Part shown: positions 47,954 through 61,447 of the stretch, piece by piece | How the letters are laid out: every line of letters begins with the position of its first letter | How positions within the stretch are numbered: the first letter of the stretch is position 1 | Assembly (NCBI RefSeq): GCF_011397635.1 | Contig: NC_064770.1 | Location: forward strand, 23,182,200-23,246,199 | Length of the DNA: 64,000 bases | Origin: Epinephelus fuscoguttatus | Taxonomy: Eukaryota; Chordata; Actinopteri; Perciformes; Serranidae | Direction: 5' to 3' | Made by a program: the position numbers and the translations under genes | Notes under the pieces: model-generated | Told to the model about the DNA's origin: nothing | What the model saw: only the letters and a program-made list of their open reading frames with translations | Database searches by the model: none

Positions 47954-48927
47954 TAGGGCCCGGAGATATGGACAGAAATTCATATCTCGGTGTTTTCAGG
48001 CTGACTGGCGATGCACAATATATATCTCTGTATTTTCTACAAAGTGGGCTACATGTTCAGCAGCAAGGCAAAGCCACATTTCAGATGTCACAAGTACTTT
48101 TATGAAAACAGACTGTGATCAAAATTAAATGCAAAGACAGGGATTTTTCCCTGTTTTAAAAATATACAGCTGCACAATATGTAATGGAAAAATTATATAA
48201 ATAGCAGGGCTGTACATTAACATTTTTGCACACAGCACTGGAGCTACAGAGGTTTAAAGGTTTGCAGCACAGCAGGACACATGAAAGTATCGAGTAGGCC
48301 TAAATCCATTGTAGTTTGACACAATTAACAATCTTTATGGGGGGAATAAAAAGTCATTTTCCATCTGTTGGCCTTTCAAATTAATCTAGTGCTGGAAAAT
48401 GATTGAAGTCTTTTTATTTATTTAAACTGTTAATCTTATTTATGCACAGAGCATCAGCAGAGAGGCAGAGGGAGGGAAGGCACCAGAGACACTTTGTCTG
48501 CTTTATATACGTCTTGCATATGAAATGTTTGTGTTGTCGCTGTATTTTTTAAACCCGTCTGTCGCCTCCATCCAGGCACTGTCTCCATGTCACACAGTAG
48601 ACTACAACTACCAAGAAGAACGGAGACGTGCTATGATCCACCTCACACACAAATTAGCAGCGCAGCACTGAATTGCACATGTGCTGCGGTCATTTCATTC
48701 ATCTCACAGACTGATTTAGCGTAGCATGTGCAACATAGCAGTGCTGTGTCTCTGTTGCAGGAGAACTTGTGAGTGATTGAGTGGGGCGGAGCTGTGAGGA
48801 GAGAGAAGAGATGCACGCTGATATGCGTTGTGTAATGCAACCTGACCCGATATCAATATAAACGGTTTATATCTTGCTTGAAAATATATTGATATATTGT
48901 ACATAGTCGTTATGTCGCCCAGGTCTA
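47954..48927. mobile_element. Non-autonomous hAT element with TAGGxCTGGGCGATAT-type ends
   Basis: The left end TAGGGCCCGGAGATATGGAC and the right end, reversed, TAGACCTGGGCGACATAA are imperfect inverted repeats about 974 bp apart. Flanking 8-mers GTTGCATT and GTTGCAAC agree at 6 of 8. Short open frames inside have no transposase motifs. Confidence 0.7.
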
Positions 48928-49279
48928 GTTGCAACTCTAGTGAGCGATGAAACGGTGAAAAACAAGAGGGTTGACAATTTGAAGCATCCATGTGAGTCAG
49001 GCATTCATTGTAAAGGATTGAGCCCAATTCTGACCCAATTTTTGAGACTCATTTTGGAGTTGGACCGAAATTAAGGGGGAAAACAAAGACCGATCAAGCG
49101 TGATCAACTGCTCCTGACCGGCCGTCGGATGTTTGGATGAATGACATTGAATAAAAGCAGAGATACAACTCGACTCCTCAAAGTCACTGCTTCTTTCTCA
49201 CTGAGTCAATTGTACATTGTAGCCTACACCCAGCTAGTTTGATTGTGCCACTAACTAGCTAACGACTGTGTGTGTGTGA

Positions 49280-49285
<6 letters not shown>

Positions 49286-49333
<48 letters not shown>
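49286..49333. repeat. (GA)n microsatellite, preceded by (TG)n
   Basis: A TG run from 49267 passes directly into 48 bases of GA. Confidence 0.95.
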
Positions 49334-49335
<2 letters not shown>

Positions 49336-51173
49336 CAAAACTTGAACTGACCCATTTTTGCAGAAATGGACCTTTAAACCTTTTTTGGGGATGTCTGTCG
49401 TTACATTATTATGAACTACACGTCCGCTAGTAAACAAACTTCTACCTGCCTGCAGCCCCAGAGCTTTGAAAAGAATCTTTGTATTGTCTATTTTACACAA
49501 ACAGTGTGAGCACTTGGGTTGTGGCTTGATGATCAGATCGCACAGTGTGAACACAAAACGTGTACTTTGGTTAACATTTCAGATGATTTACACGCACAGT
49601 AGGAGTTGGAATTAAATAACATCTTTAAGCCGGGCTCAAATCGTACAGTGTATGCTTAGCTTTACTTACCAGTAACACCCAGCTGTTGTGTCATGTGACA
49701 AAGGGCTGTTTGTTTGTTGATTTCATGAGTAAACTTGAAAGGCTTGTGTCATACAGACAGGGTATTCCTCAAACAAACCGATGAGGTAAGCCTCTACATC
49801 CACAACTTGATGTACCTACATGCCCACCATCCTTCCTAGGATCCAGCCCCTGAGCTGGGACACAGCTCATGTGTGTCCACTGGTGTCTTGGTTCCACCCC
49901 TGGCAGCGTAGTCGAGTGGGGCTGGCTCATCCCTGTGGCCAGCACTGAACTGTGTTCTCCCCTAGCCAGGTGGGGTAAATATAGGTCCTAATTACAGCTC
50001 TGCCCTTGCTGTATTTATGGGAAATAAAACTGTGCAGGGTAATTAAGGTCTTGGACAGGAGTAACAGTATATACTGCATCTGTAATCAGTGCAAGTGTGT
50101 ATGTATGTGCACGAGCATGCAGACGGTTGTATTTAGGTAGTTGGCACACGGGGAGAGTGCATGTCCGTACATGTGGCATCATTTTGCTCCTTGTCCCACC
50201 ACTGAAGAGCAGATTGGATTTCAGATTTCACTTTTGTTTTGTTCTCTGTTTTCCTGTTTCATTTATGAATTGTAAATATTAAATCAGCAACTTGTTGATT
50301 AATCTAAAGTACACAGGGCACTTCTGTTAACATATAAGTCATCTCATCAGTGTGACAGATCTTTTTAAATTATGTGAAATGAACCCAGATCAGATACAGA
50401 GCACAAACTGTGCAAGGATAACAACGTGATGAATCATCAAACACCAAATATGAAAATTATATTTAGCATTAAAGCTGTGTTTTACCCTCCTTGCTATTCT
50501 GGATTCTGCCCTCCCTGCATTAACATCCCTATAGTGGCCTCTTGTTTTCAGATGAGTTTCTTTCTCGTCTCTGTGTAGTTAGGCCTCCACCCTGCCTTCC
50601 TGCACCGAGCTACCCGCCTGCTCAGATCCAGCACAAAGAGAGAAAAAAGGCAGGCACAATTGCAGACCTGATCCTAATGGGACAAGTTGTTTTGTGGATG
50701 TAAGGACACGTGCCGTAGCGAGTGTTTGTGTCTCCTCTCTCCTGTCGTATTGTATCTTTTGATCTATCCCCAAAGTCTGTGTATTTGTTGAGCGTGTGGT
50801 TCTGTATGTGAGTGTGTGTCTGTGTGTGTATACCATGTGTGCTTCAAATTACAGTGCTGAAAATACCCCTCATAGTTTTGGGCCCGTGCTGGCCGTAGAG
50901 CTGTCGATCTGCGGTCGCTGGAAGAGGAGGGAGACAGGAAAAGGGAATAGTTTGCTGGACTTGGGGTCCAGATTCCTCTTTTTCAGCTCAAGCTTCTGCT
51001 GCTTTGGGTGAAATTAGAGAGGACCACGGGCTGGAATGGGTTTGGACTTGAGGAGAGAGCGCTGGGCAGGGCCAAGGAAAAGCACAGCGGTTTCACTGCT
51101 ATAGGTGGCTGAGAGCAACCACTCATACCATCTTTTATATCCTGCTATAAATTACACAGACTGGACTCCCTGG

Positions 51174-51176
<3 letters not shown>

Positions 51177-51237
<61 letters not shown>
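51177..51237. repeat. (GT)n microsatellite
   Basis: Sixty-one bases of uninterrupted GT; a second, shorter run lies at 51355-51384. Confidence 0.95.
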
Positions 51238-51241
<4 letters not shown>

Positions 51242-51352
51242 TGCACGTGTTTATACGCCTCCATACTCATCATCACAGCCAAAATAAACTACATTTAAAC
51301 TACATTTATACGTCTGTGTTATCTATGTCTCTTTGAATTCTTATAATTGGAA

Positions 51353-51387
<35 letters not shown>

Positions 51388-51399
51388 AGAAGTGGAGGA

Positions 51400-52957
51400 T
51401 GTGAGTAAATGTAAGTAAATACTTACTTAATAGTCCGTAAGTCAGTTGATAGTTCATTAGTATTAAGTTTTAAGATTTCTTACTACAGGCAGAATAAACT
51501 ATAAACTGTTAAATAGTTAGCAAGGTTAGTTAGTTATTTAGTAGTCAGTAAGTAAGTTAATATGTAATTAATAATCAGAAATTAAATTTGTAATAAGTGT
51601 TAGCCTAATAATTAGTAAGTTACTTTTTCATAGTTAATAAATCAGTATGTTAGTTACTAGTAAGTTAGTGGTAGTTAGTAGGTAACAGTTTGTTAGTAGT
51701 AAGTTTTGGTTCATAGTCAGTACATTAGTTAATTAATAGTTAATAGTCAGTACCGTAGTTAGTGTGTCAGTAACTTAGTTAGGAGTTTAACAGTCAGTAA
51801 GTTGGTTAATTAGTAGGTAGTGGTCAATTATTTAGTTATTAATAGTGAGTTAATTATTATTACTAATAGTTTAATAATTAATACATTAGTTAGTTAGTTA
51901 ATAATATGTTAATTACTTAATACCTAAAGGTCAGTAACGTAGCTAATAGTTTGTTAGTAGTTAATAGTCAATAATTTAGTACCCTGATAATTAGTAGCAA
52001 ATATTAACTTAGTTAATAGTTTGTTAATACTAAATTGGTTAGTTAATAGTCAGGGCATTAGTTGATAGTTAATAGTCAGTGACTTACTTACATAATAGTT
52101 ACTTAATAGCCAGTAAGATGCTTAGTTAATAGTTAATAGTAAATTAGATCATTAATAATAACTTAGTTAATAGTAAGTTAATAGTAAATTAATAGCCAGT
52201 AAGTTAGTTAATATTCAGTAGATGGTCAGTACTACTCAGAAAGTTAATTTGTAGTAATACTTAGCAGAAATATTAGCAGGTTATTTTGTTCATTGTGAGT
52301 AAGTCTGTATGTTAGTTGCTAGTAAGTTATTAGTAAATACTTACTTAATAGTCAGTAACTTAGTTGATAGTTCTTTAGTGGTAAGTTTTGGTTAATAGTC
52401 AACAAATTAATTAACTAATAGTTAATGGCCAGTACCATAATTAATATTCAATAAGTCAGTCAGTGAAGAGTCAGTAACTCAGTTAATAGTTTTTTAACAG
52501 TCAGTAAACTGGTTAGTTAATAGTCAATGGTCTGTAATTTATTTATTAGTTAATAGTGAGTTAATATTTAGTGAATCAGCAAGTTAATTTGTTAATAGTT
52601 TAATAACTAGTAAGTTAGTTTAGTCAGTAGGTTGAGTAATGGTTGATAGTTTGTTAATAAGTTAATAACATAGTCAGTAACTTAGTCAATAGTTAGTTAA
52701 TTTATAATTAGTTAATAGTCAGTTAATAGTCAATAATGTAGTACTTTGATAGTCATAAATAGTAACTTAGTTAATAGTTTGCTAATACTAAGTTAGTTGA
52801 TGGTTAATAGTCAGTGACTAAATTACATAATAGCCACCTAATGGTCACTAAGTTTCTTAGATAATAGTCAGTAAATTAGATTGTTAATAGTAAATAATTT
52901 AAATAGTATGTTAATTAGTTAATAGTCAGTTAGTCAATAGTTAATAGTCACTAAGTT
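51400..52957 (+). repeat. Degenerate AT-rich array of TTAGTTAATAGTCAGTAA-like units
   Basis: About 1.55 kb in which AGTTAATAGT, GTCAGTAA and TTAGTTAG recur with irregular spacing. Units vary in length and sequence, so it looks like an aged minisatellite or expanded microsatellite. It starts immediately after the GT microsatellites. No coding frame. Confidence 0.85.
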
Positions 52958-54023
52958 GTAAATCCGTGTATACAAACATGTAGTGTTGGAATGATTTGTT
53001 TATTAATCAATGAAGAGGAAATAGATCTCCCAAAGGTTTCATAACCAATTCATTGTTTACTGTAAGATAATCATTTGTTTTAGACTAAGTTCTCAATAGA
53101 CATTTCATGGAGTAATTGATTTAAATTGAAATAACAATATACATTTTAATTAAATAATCATTGGCTTCAGGCCTGCAGACATCAGTCTCTTAAAAGACGA
53201 TGTGAGCCACAGGTTGAGGAGGGCAAGCTAAAGCTTCATCCTTCAGAGTTCAAAAGAGTATCATATGAAATGTTTAATTTATATAAAATATGCCGATACA
53301 GATGCAGAAATCCCCCCTCAGTCGCAAAAATGCTCAGTATTCTGTTGTACCAACAAATTACTTCTTCTCACATAATGTCCATGCTTGCCAAAGAATGAGC
53401 TTTGAATACTTCCCGCAGAATGAAACTTATTTAGATTTTGGCGAATGTCTAGTACTAACACCACAGGGATATGGAGTCAACATTATGAAACGTGAAAAAT
53501 AATGTCGGTAAAGAATGGGAGCTCATTCCAAGAATATGTCACGGCCTTACTCGGTGCTGAGCTCCTCATTCCAGCTACAAAAGCTGCATAATTTTACCTG
53601 AAACCGAGCCAAAAATGCTTCTGTGTTTTGAAAACTATTCATGTAGCCAACATACGCGATCATGCTTGTTGGCTGGAACAAGACCATTCATGATAACATG
53701 ATTTAATGGCCAGTCTTTCATACACTTTTCCTGCATGTGTAGTGTGGCTGTTAAATACAGATTCTTACTGCTGAATATGTGTTAAACATCAGTTTCTCTT
53801 TCCAAATGTAAACATGACATAGCAGAAATATTCCTCTGTACGCATAGCGGCATTCTCCTCATAACATTTAACACAGCAGTGCAAGATAACACAAACAGTT
53901 TCTGCAAATGTTGACAGTGACATAGCAACGCTGATGCACTCACATCCTCCCTGCTTGTAGAAATCTCAGTCCTTATAGACGAAGACAAAAAAACACCTGG
54001 CAAGAAACATGTCTTTTATTGTG

Positions 54024-54091
54024 CAAAGGTCAAACTGCTAATTAGTAGTTTGAGCCCCTCTAATTGTTTTAATCCCTTTGACCTTTGACCT
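54024..54091. promoter_or_regulatory. Candidate enhancer: DR1 site plus homeodomain palindrome
   Basis: TGACCTTTGACCT (54079-54091) is, on the minus strand, a perfect DR1 (AGGTCAAAGGTCA) for HNF4/RXR-PPAR/COUP-TF. An extra AAAGGTCAAA half site lies at 54025-54034 and a CTAATTAG homeodomain palindrome at 54038-54045. Function is inferred only. Confidence 0.4.
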
Positions 54092-57000
54092 TCTAATGGC
54101 AAATAATAATGCACCTTATATCACCTCTTATTAGCCAGAGCTTGGTTTGACATTTTGAACTGCTATGCTGCATTTATTTATGTGTTTAAAAAAGTAATAC
54201 GAGTTCATTTCTGTTAGCGTCGTCTTTTCTGCCCCTCTGTGCCCTCTGTCATTGGCGCCGGCAGGCTTATTTTTCATAGTATGCACATGAAATACAGCCG
54301 CCCGTCCACTTGTAGGGTATCTTTAACACATAGGTTCCCATGCATGGACATAAGCAGTCTACTCAGTGAGCAGGCAAGAGATTAACTTTAATATTACTGA
54401 CACAACACCACCATAAAACTGATTAGCCTACCTCTGGCCTGTGACATGTGCAGCAAACAATGACATTCAATTGTATTTGTGTCATAGTGAATGGACACAG
54501 CCAAAAAGCGCATCTCAGGCACATTCATCAGTGAAAAAGAACCCAAAGACCTGATCTGCTGCTTCTGTCACAGTTTTATTTTCAAATCCGGATGATGAAT
54601 CATTGAAAAAATGTACACACAGTGTGTACAGGATCACTGCTGCCAGCGCCACTGCCCTCTCTGACCCCATTTTCTCACTCGTGTTGTTTGTCTCTTTCTA
54701 TAAATTCACCCTTTTTCCCAAACACCCCAGTGCATGGTGCATTGTTCCTGTAAATTTCTCCACCTGACCCTACTGGGTTCAGGACCTGGTAATAGCCAGT
54801 GATTAACTCGGCCCAGATGTTGTGCCCCCGCTGCTTCTCTTCTGTCTTTCTTCTCCTCTCTCTCCATCTCTCAGCTCCCTGTGTTACTGGCTGCCCCTCT
54901 GCCAGCGTTCATTATATTTTGAGTGATTCTGGCAGAGCTGAGAGGACTCTTTCCTAATGAGGGAACAGGATTTTTGCTGTCCTGGACAGCTCAGCAAAAC
55001 AGTGGCGTAGAATCTGGTTCTTCCATTGCTGCGCTGGAGAGTCTGTCTCAGTTACAATTGATGCACCAATGCTTTAGTTTTTATGACTTAACTCCTCAGC
55101 GTGCTTATTTTCTTTGTAAACTAAGAGATAAACTTGCCCTGGGTTTGGTTTGATGTCATGTTTGAATTACATTTTGTGTGTGTGGGTATAAACAGAAGGA
55201 TGGGTTAATGAGTGTCGGTCAGTTTGGTCGCTGGAAAAGGAGCTGAGGGGGTCAAGAAGTGCAGGGTGAAAAGAGATGGGGATTTCTTGGGATGAGAAAT
55301 TTAAAGAGTTTTTTGCTGCTTTAGCAACAGAGTTTGTCTTTGTGTGTGTGTGTGCAATTGTTTGTGGGTGTGTGCTCTGGGGCTAGTTGCTGAAGTATTT
55401 CTTTGGAGGAAGGGGGCAACAGAAGGTGCCAGCTGGCAGCGACAGAGTTCTTTGCTCACATGTGTGTGTTGTTTGTGAGCGTAGGCCTCATTAGTGCGCT
55501 GGCTGCTATGGGACTCGACTAATTATGGCCCTACGCACACATGTGGGTGACACCTGGAGCCAGAAATTGATGACGATTAGCTGTTTCTCCCGCTGCATCC
55601 TGAGAGTGACGAGACGTGATCATGGGAATTAGTGTCTTCTTCAGCTGACAGTCATATTTTGTCTAATTCTTACTGCATTTTCTCAGAGTTGAAGCTGGAA
55701 GAAGAAAGATTCAGTAATGAATTAATCATTGTTTCTTGTTAAATGAGATCAGTTCACATGGGAGTCACTTGTTTTGGGAAGTTGTCATCATTTTTGAATC
55801 GGAGAAAAAACTCATTGATTGATTTAGTGTAAGTAATTAATAATAACATTGACATCAGCACAGTTTCAGCATCTCTTGGCTCTCATGTGACTTCACCTCC
55901 GTTTGCCCTCTTTATCCCTACTTTACTTTTCAGGAACTAAAATGTGGCTTTAATCACCCTCTGCACTGCTCTGTTTAAACCATCCATTTAATTTAAAACA
56001 AGCAAATTGTTTCTGTCTTTGCTTTAGACGTAGCCAAAGTCTCCTGGAGGTATAACAAAAGCACAGAGAATTCAGCCTTTTTCGGGCCTTTTCGCAGCCA
56101 GAACAGCAGAATGAGGTGTGAATTGGCTTGTTGTTGATCTTCTCTACCCTGCGCTGTATTGCAAATGATCAATTACTGTGGTTTGTTTGTTAAGTGTGTG
56201 GTTTTGTGGCATGCAAGCAGCTGAAGGCAGCAGGCACTGTTTTTGTGTGAATTGATGTTTGTCTTAAGGGCTTTGAGAACACCAAGCCAGTGGTTGGCCG
56301 TTGGTCAATGAAGGGCTGCTGGTGAGCGTCTTCCGATCTAGTTTTTGCAGCGTGTTGGGCACCATTGGCATGAGTTGGCCCTTGTTGGCCCTTGTTGCCT
56401 GTTTTTTGGTTGATTCAGCATGTTAAATGTGGGTCAAAGCTGGGGAGCCCATTGGTGAGGGATATCACTCTGTTAGGCTCTGTGCACAGCAAGAGAAACA
56501 GAGGTGAGGTTGCCGGGTACACACTACACAGTATCAGCCCGATTATAGCCCAACGCAGCATCTAGAGGTGTCAGCTTGGATTGTGAACAACAACGAGTGT
56601 CGTACATCGTAATCCATCATTTTAGCTCATGTAGTGTGCATAGTAGACGACAACCGACACCACGACTGGGATGCCTCACCACGTCCAGACAGAAAGCCTA
56701 GCATGTTTGATTTTCTTTTTGTCGTTCACGTCTGCTCCCGTCACAGCCGTCACTTTGACCAATAGAAACAAAGAGCGATCTGCTGCTGTAGACAACTGTA
56801 TGTCAACAACACCCCAGCTATTTTGATATTGCCTCTCGGGATGTTACCACACAGAGTAAAAAAGGAAAAACGATGGCGTCAAACAGCACAGGCACTTTAG
56901 CAAACCGGGAGCACTGCCATTAGCATCAAGCTAGCAAAGAATATCATTTCCTTATAATGGAGGATATAAAGAAATAAAATTCACAAATAGTGGCTTTTAC

Positions 57001-60000
57001 TTACCGCAACTGAAGAGGCTACCAGCTTCATTTTAAACAGACTACATTATAAACGGGCCATTATTCATTATTCCCTCTGTACTTTTATATTTTTACTTTT
57101 TATCTGCTCCTGTTGCCTTGATAAAGTTAATACATCGCACCATCATTTCAAACTCAACACTTCCTGTATCTGTATAAAATTAAAAGCCCATTATAATTTC
57201 GGCTGAGAGAATCCCTTCAGTTTCTAAAAAGGCTTTTATTGTGAAACAATTGCAGGAACTTGTTGGGGAGGATTCAGTGACTTGCATAGTTTGTATGCTG
57301 TACTTCAAATGTAGCTCCTGACATCTGGTGGGACTTTCTTTTATGTTTCTACAATAACATGTTGGCTGGCACATGAACAGTCACAGCGACTGAAATGATA
57401 ATAATAGTAATAAAAATTGGCCAAGAATAACCCGATTACATCACAAACGTCGTGACAGACGACCGCAGATAATTGGTGTGTCTGGGCCATAAGGGTATTG
57501 ATCAAATTGGATAGTGTTGGTCATCGAGGTGAGTTAAATACATTGAAGTCCTCTTGATGTGTGCATGTAGTGACATTCACAGAGATGCACACAGATCTTA
57601 ACTTTGAATCAGAACAGCAGAAGTTGACCTGTCAGACTGTCAGATGGTATCTACATATCCATCCATGTACAGTAGGCCCTCAAAGGACGGAGCGAGAACA
57701 TGACACAGCTGAGACAAATCTCAGAGAGCCCTGAGGGAAATAAAGTGCAGTGTGCGCTCCATCCGTGGCCAGGCTGGTTGACCTGGGTTTGACCGAACGC
57801 TGGTGCTGTTTCCATTATCCTGTTAGTTTCCATTTGCCTGCTTATTGTGCTGGTGGTTAGCTTAGAGGTCAGACGGTGATGCTGCATGTGAGAGGTGAAA
57901 GTTTTAAGATGGACCGCCTGATAAATTCATGCTGTACTTTTTTAAGTTCGACAACTTAACTGGCGAGCATGCTCCCACAGGAAAATAAAAGACTTCTTGG
58001 TGACTAACAGAGTCTTATGTTCTTTTCAAGGATGTAAAGCCACATTGTTAGGCCTATCATTTTAAACATGCAAAATTGAAAAATGATGTCTGACATTGAT
58101 TACTGTAAACCATTTATTGGCTATTGCCTGGTATTTGATTTGGTCTACAAATGATTCTATGCGCAAGAGTTTCCATTATTTCAGCAGTCATTTGCAATTA
58201 TTAGTGATAGCAATGCACTTTGCAGCTTTCAGAAATTTTGTTAGTTTAATTCTTTACCACATGCTTGTTGAAAGAAATGTCAAAGTCATCATATTGTAAA
58301 GAAAAAAGATTGCATAATTAAAGATAATTGGCAGTATAACACAACAGATCAAGCTGAATAACAGCAAAGTGTTGTGTTACTGAAATCTAACAAATCCCAG
58401 CCATAAATCATTGGTGAAGTGTAAATATTGCTGATTTGATTATCAAATTAAACTCTTATTAAACTTAATGTGTATTTTACCAGTCCTATTCACATGGGAC
58501 TAATATTAACTGGTGACTACATATGATTTATAATCATCGTGGAAGACGTCTGTAATCTCAAACCTAGGGGGGTAATTAAAACCACGAGGTAAAACTGCTC
58601 CCATGCAAATAGGCCCCTTGACTATATTATATAATCTCAATTATGTATGACTGATTGTAATTATATTGACTCATCCACGATCAGTGTTAATTTGCATATT
58701 TGTGACTCAGCCTTCTATTTAGGAACCTTGAAGTAAATACGCTTTTAAAGGGGGATGTTTAGAACTGGTTTAGTGCAGCTGAGGCACAGCAGCATACCTG
58801 CATTGGCGCTGAATGTTTTTCTTCTCTGCACACTCTTTCTGTGAGCATAGGGGCCCTGAAATCTGGCTCGCACATGTCTTATAAATGCCACATCCCTTCC
58901 CAAAAGAGAGCCAACTTAGGTCATCTTTTACTAATTGGGCTTCTTAAGACAACAGGTTCTGCCACAATTTGTGGTTTCATGCAAGAGTTAAATAGTTCTC
59001 CCTGAGTGGAGCTGTTGAGCGTTGGGGTAAAGTTAGCGTTGGAGTTCCTGTCGTAGTTGGGAATTCTCAGCAGAGCAGCGCGAGCAGCGGCAGGAGGTTG
59101 AGCTGTTTGTTAGCATAGTGAAGATGAGGTAATTAATCAAGCTGTCCGTCAGCTGCCTCACGCCCTGCTGCTGCAAATAGAGTGTGCCAGGGGTCAACAC
59201 TTGGGCTGTGGGCATTGAAATGATACTCAGTGTTTAAAAGATATAAGCTTCAGCATTGGCTACATATTGTACACAGTTGTGTCCCCATAGGCTAACACCT
59301 GCTGCTGTAATTATAATCACATTAAACTTGTTATTCTACCATTTGTTACAGAATTAAGCTTTGATATGAAAGACTTCTCACGTCCTTGAAGTGGGTGCAG
59401 GAAAGTTCCAATATCACACTTTGATTACAGCAAACAAATAGAAGATTAGGAGAGGATTGTAAAACAAAAGAATAGCCTCCAGTATTTACACAGGACAAAG
59501 GATTCCATGATTATACACACACATGACATGAACATGACATGCCTTCCACACATGTGCCTCCCGAGCGAATCCCACTGTGCACAATTCATGCTTCCATACA
59601 AATGCGTGGGGGTACTTTGAAGATGTGAAGCCTCTATGAAGTGGTTTCAGGGAGGGAGCAAAGCCAGCCAACTGTATCCGTCGCAGCTATGAAAGAGCCG
59701 TAAATGACAACAGGCACTGGAAGGCTGGGTCAGGCTACAGGGATTGAGGGGCTTCACGGTGTCTACGACAGTGTGGGCATGATTAGCTGTGTGTTGTGTG
59801 CTCCTGCTTTGACTAACACACCCACTCTGCATGAGAAACCTTCCCGAAGAATCATCTCTTTGTTTTTACGGAGCAGGTCTGGCGTGCAGATTCTCATCAG
59901 CCCCGGGTGTCGGAGTTCTTGCTGTCGTCAGCAGCATCATTCCTTCCTCTGTCATTAGTGCCCTGTCCTGCTCCATGGATCTCTGTTTGGATTTAAAGGA

Positions 60001-61086
60001 CCAAGCCACTAAGTGCATCTCTAGAATATTCATTGCTTGAACTTCAACCACAATAACCATCAAAAAACCCTGGAGATCACCATACATGCACTTGAAATCT
60101 CCTCTGGCTCTGTCGTGCTTCTTTTGGACTGAAACGCAGATTCGGGCAATTCAATGGTCCCGTTAATCATGTTAGTTCCAGGAACCGACCGGCTCTGTAT
60201 GATGCTCCGATCCAAGACCAGCCTCTGTGACCTTGGGTAGTTTTCCCAAAGGGAGGCCCCTGCCAGTAGGCATAGTGCAGTTGGTGCCAGTCCCCCCACA
60301 GTGTGGTGTGATTGGGTCCAATCTGTTGTCCCCCAGGCCCCAAAGACTGGTGACCACAGCCCAAGCTGGCACAGCTGCCTGGCTGGATTTCTGACTGAGG
60401 CCACACGGCCTAATTAGCACCGTGGCTCAATAATCACAGCCTTTCTACCACTTCAGTGTCCCATTTCACTTAGCAGGGCCGTTAAACTGATTTGTTCGCC
60501 TCGACTGTACCAAAAATCACAATGCAAGTCTGCCTCACTGCACCCAAAACCTAGTTAGAAGGGCTCAGAGTTGAGTTTGGAAAACATTTCATGACATCCC
60601 GAAGCGTGATTCATGACTCTACCAATGATATTCGACAACACCATGGGATTAAGGGATTATTTACTTCCTAAAATTCCAGGGTTACACCACTAGTTTAGCT
60701 GGCCCTTTTTCTGGATGTTTTGGCCCTTTTCCTGGATGATCCATCAGCCCATTATGTTAAGGCAGATGACCTCTTCCTGTCTGTAGTCATCCAAAATAAG
60801 CAAAAATAAAAAGCAAGTGATCCTTGGATGGATCTGTTGAGCGAATGATTGTGAGGGAATAGAAAGCAACCTGCACTGGCTCAGTTTGGGTAATGGTTTT
60901 TACACCTGCCCCCTTAGATTCCTCAACAAAGTCACATGCTGGATAAGATTACTTTTTCACCACCTAATAGCCATGGGTCGGACATACTGTACAGAATTTG
61001 CACTGTTTTATATTTGTTTTTTTGGCTGTTGGTATGTCTGTTCACCTCCATGGATCGTCGTCGTCGTCTGAAGACAAAGGAAAGGC

Positions 61087-61447
61087 AGTACTTACCTCCA
61101 CAAATGACCATTTGTATATCAGTTAATTCCCCTATGTTACGTTGAATTTGTGAGGAAAACTTTGCTCTTCTCCCATGCCTCTATGGTGAACGAAGAATCC
61201 AAAAATGGAGAAAAGTCTCAATGAATGTCATCAACCATAGGGGCCCGTATTTACCCCTATGCAAAACTATATCAAAACATCCGTTTAACTCTCTCTCAAC
61301 TTACACCGTATAATCCAAGTCTCATTTACTCAGTCATATACTTCCTAATGCCTCGTTCACCGTAAAGGCATGGGAGAAGGACAAAGTTTTCTTCCTGAAT
61401 TCGCCTCAGCACGGGATGAGTAACTGATATACAAACGGTCATCTGGG
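61087..61447. mobile_element. Foldback MITE with about 105 bp arms
   Basis: The left arm begins CACAAATGACCATTTGTATA and the right arm, reversed, CCCCCAGATGACCGTTTGTA; both continue through TATCAGTTA, GAAAACTTTG, CTTCTCCCATGCCT and GGTGAACGA. About 160 bp of loop lies between. No coding capacity. It could form a long hairpin. Confidence 0.8.

Noticed and set aside
48576..48671. Possible coro7 exon 8 after an AG at 48575
   Set aside because: The translation (ALSPCHTVDYNYQEERRR) does not match coronin 7 and it lies inside a hAT-like element.
51400..52957. CRISPR-like array
   Set aside because: Repeats are irregular and AT-rich without fixed spacers, and the genome is eukaryotic.
60060..60420. 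Overlapping 79-114 codon frames on the minus strand
   Set aside because: Several frames are open at once with no domain or splice pattern. A GC-richer segment without stops is a simpler explanation.
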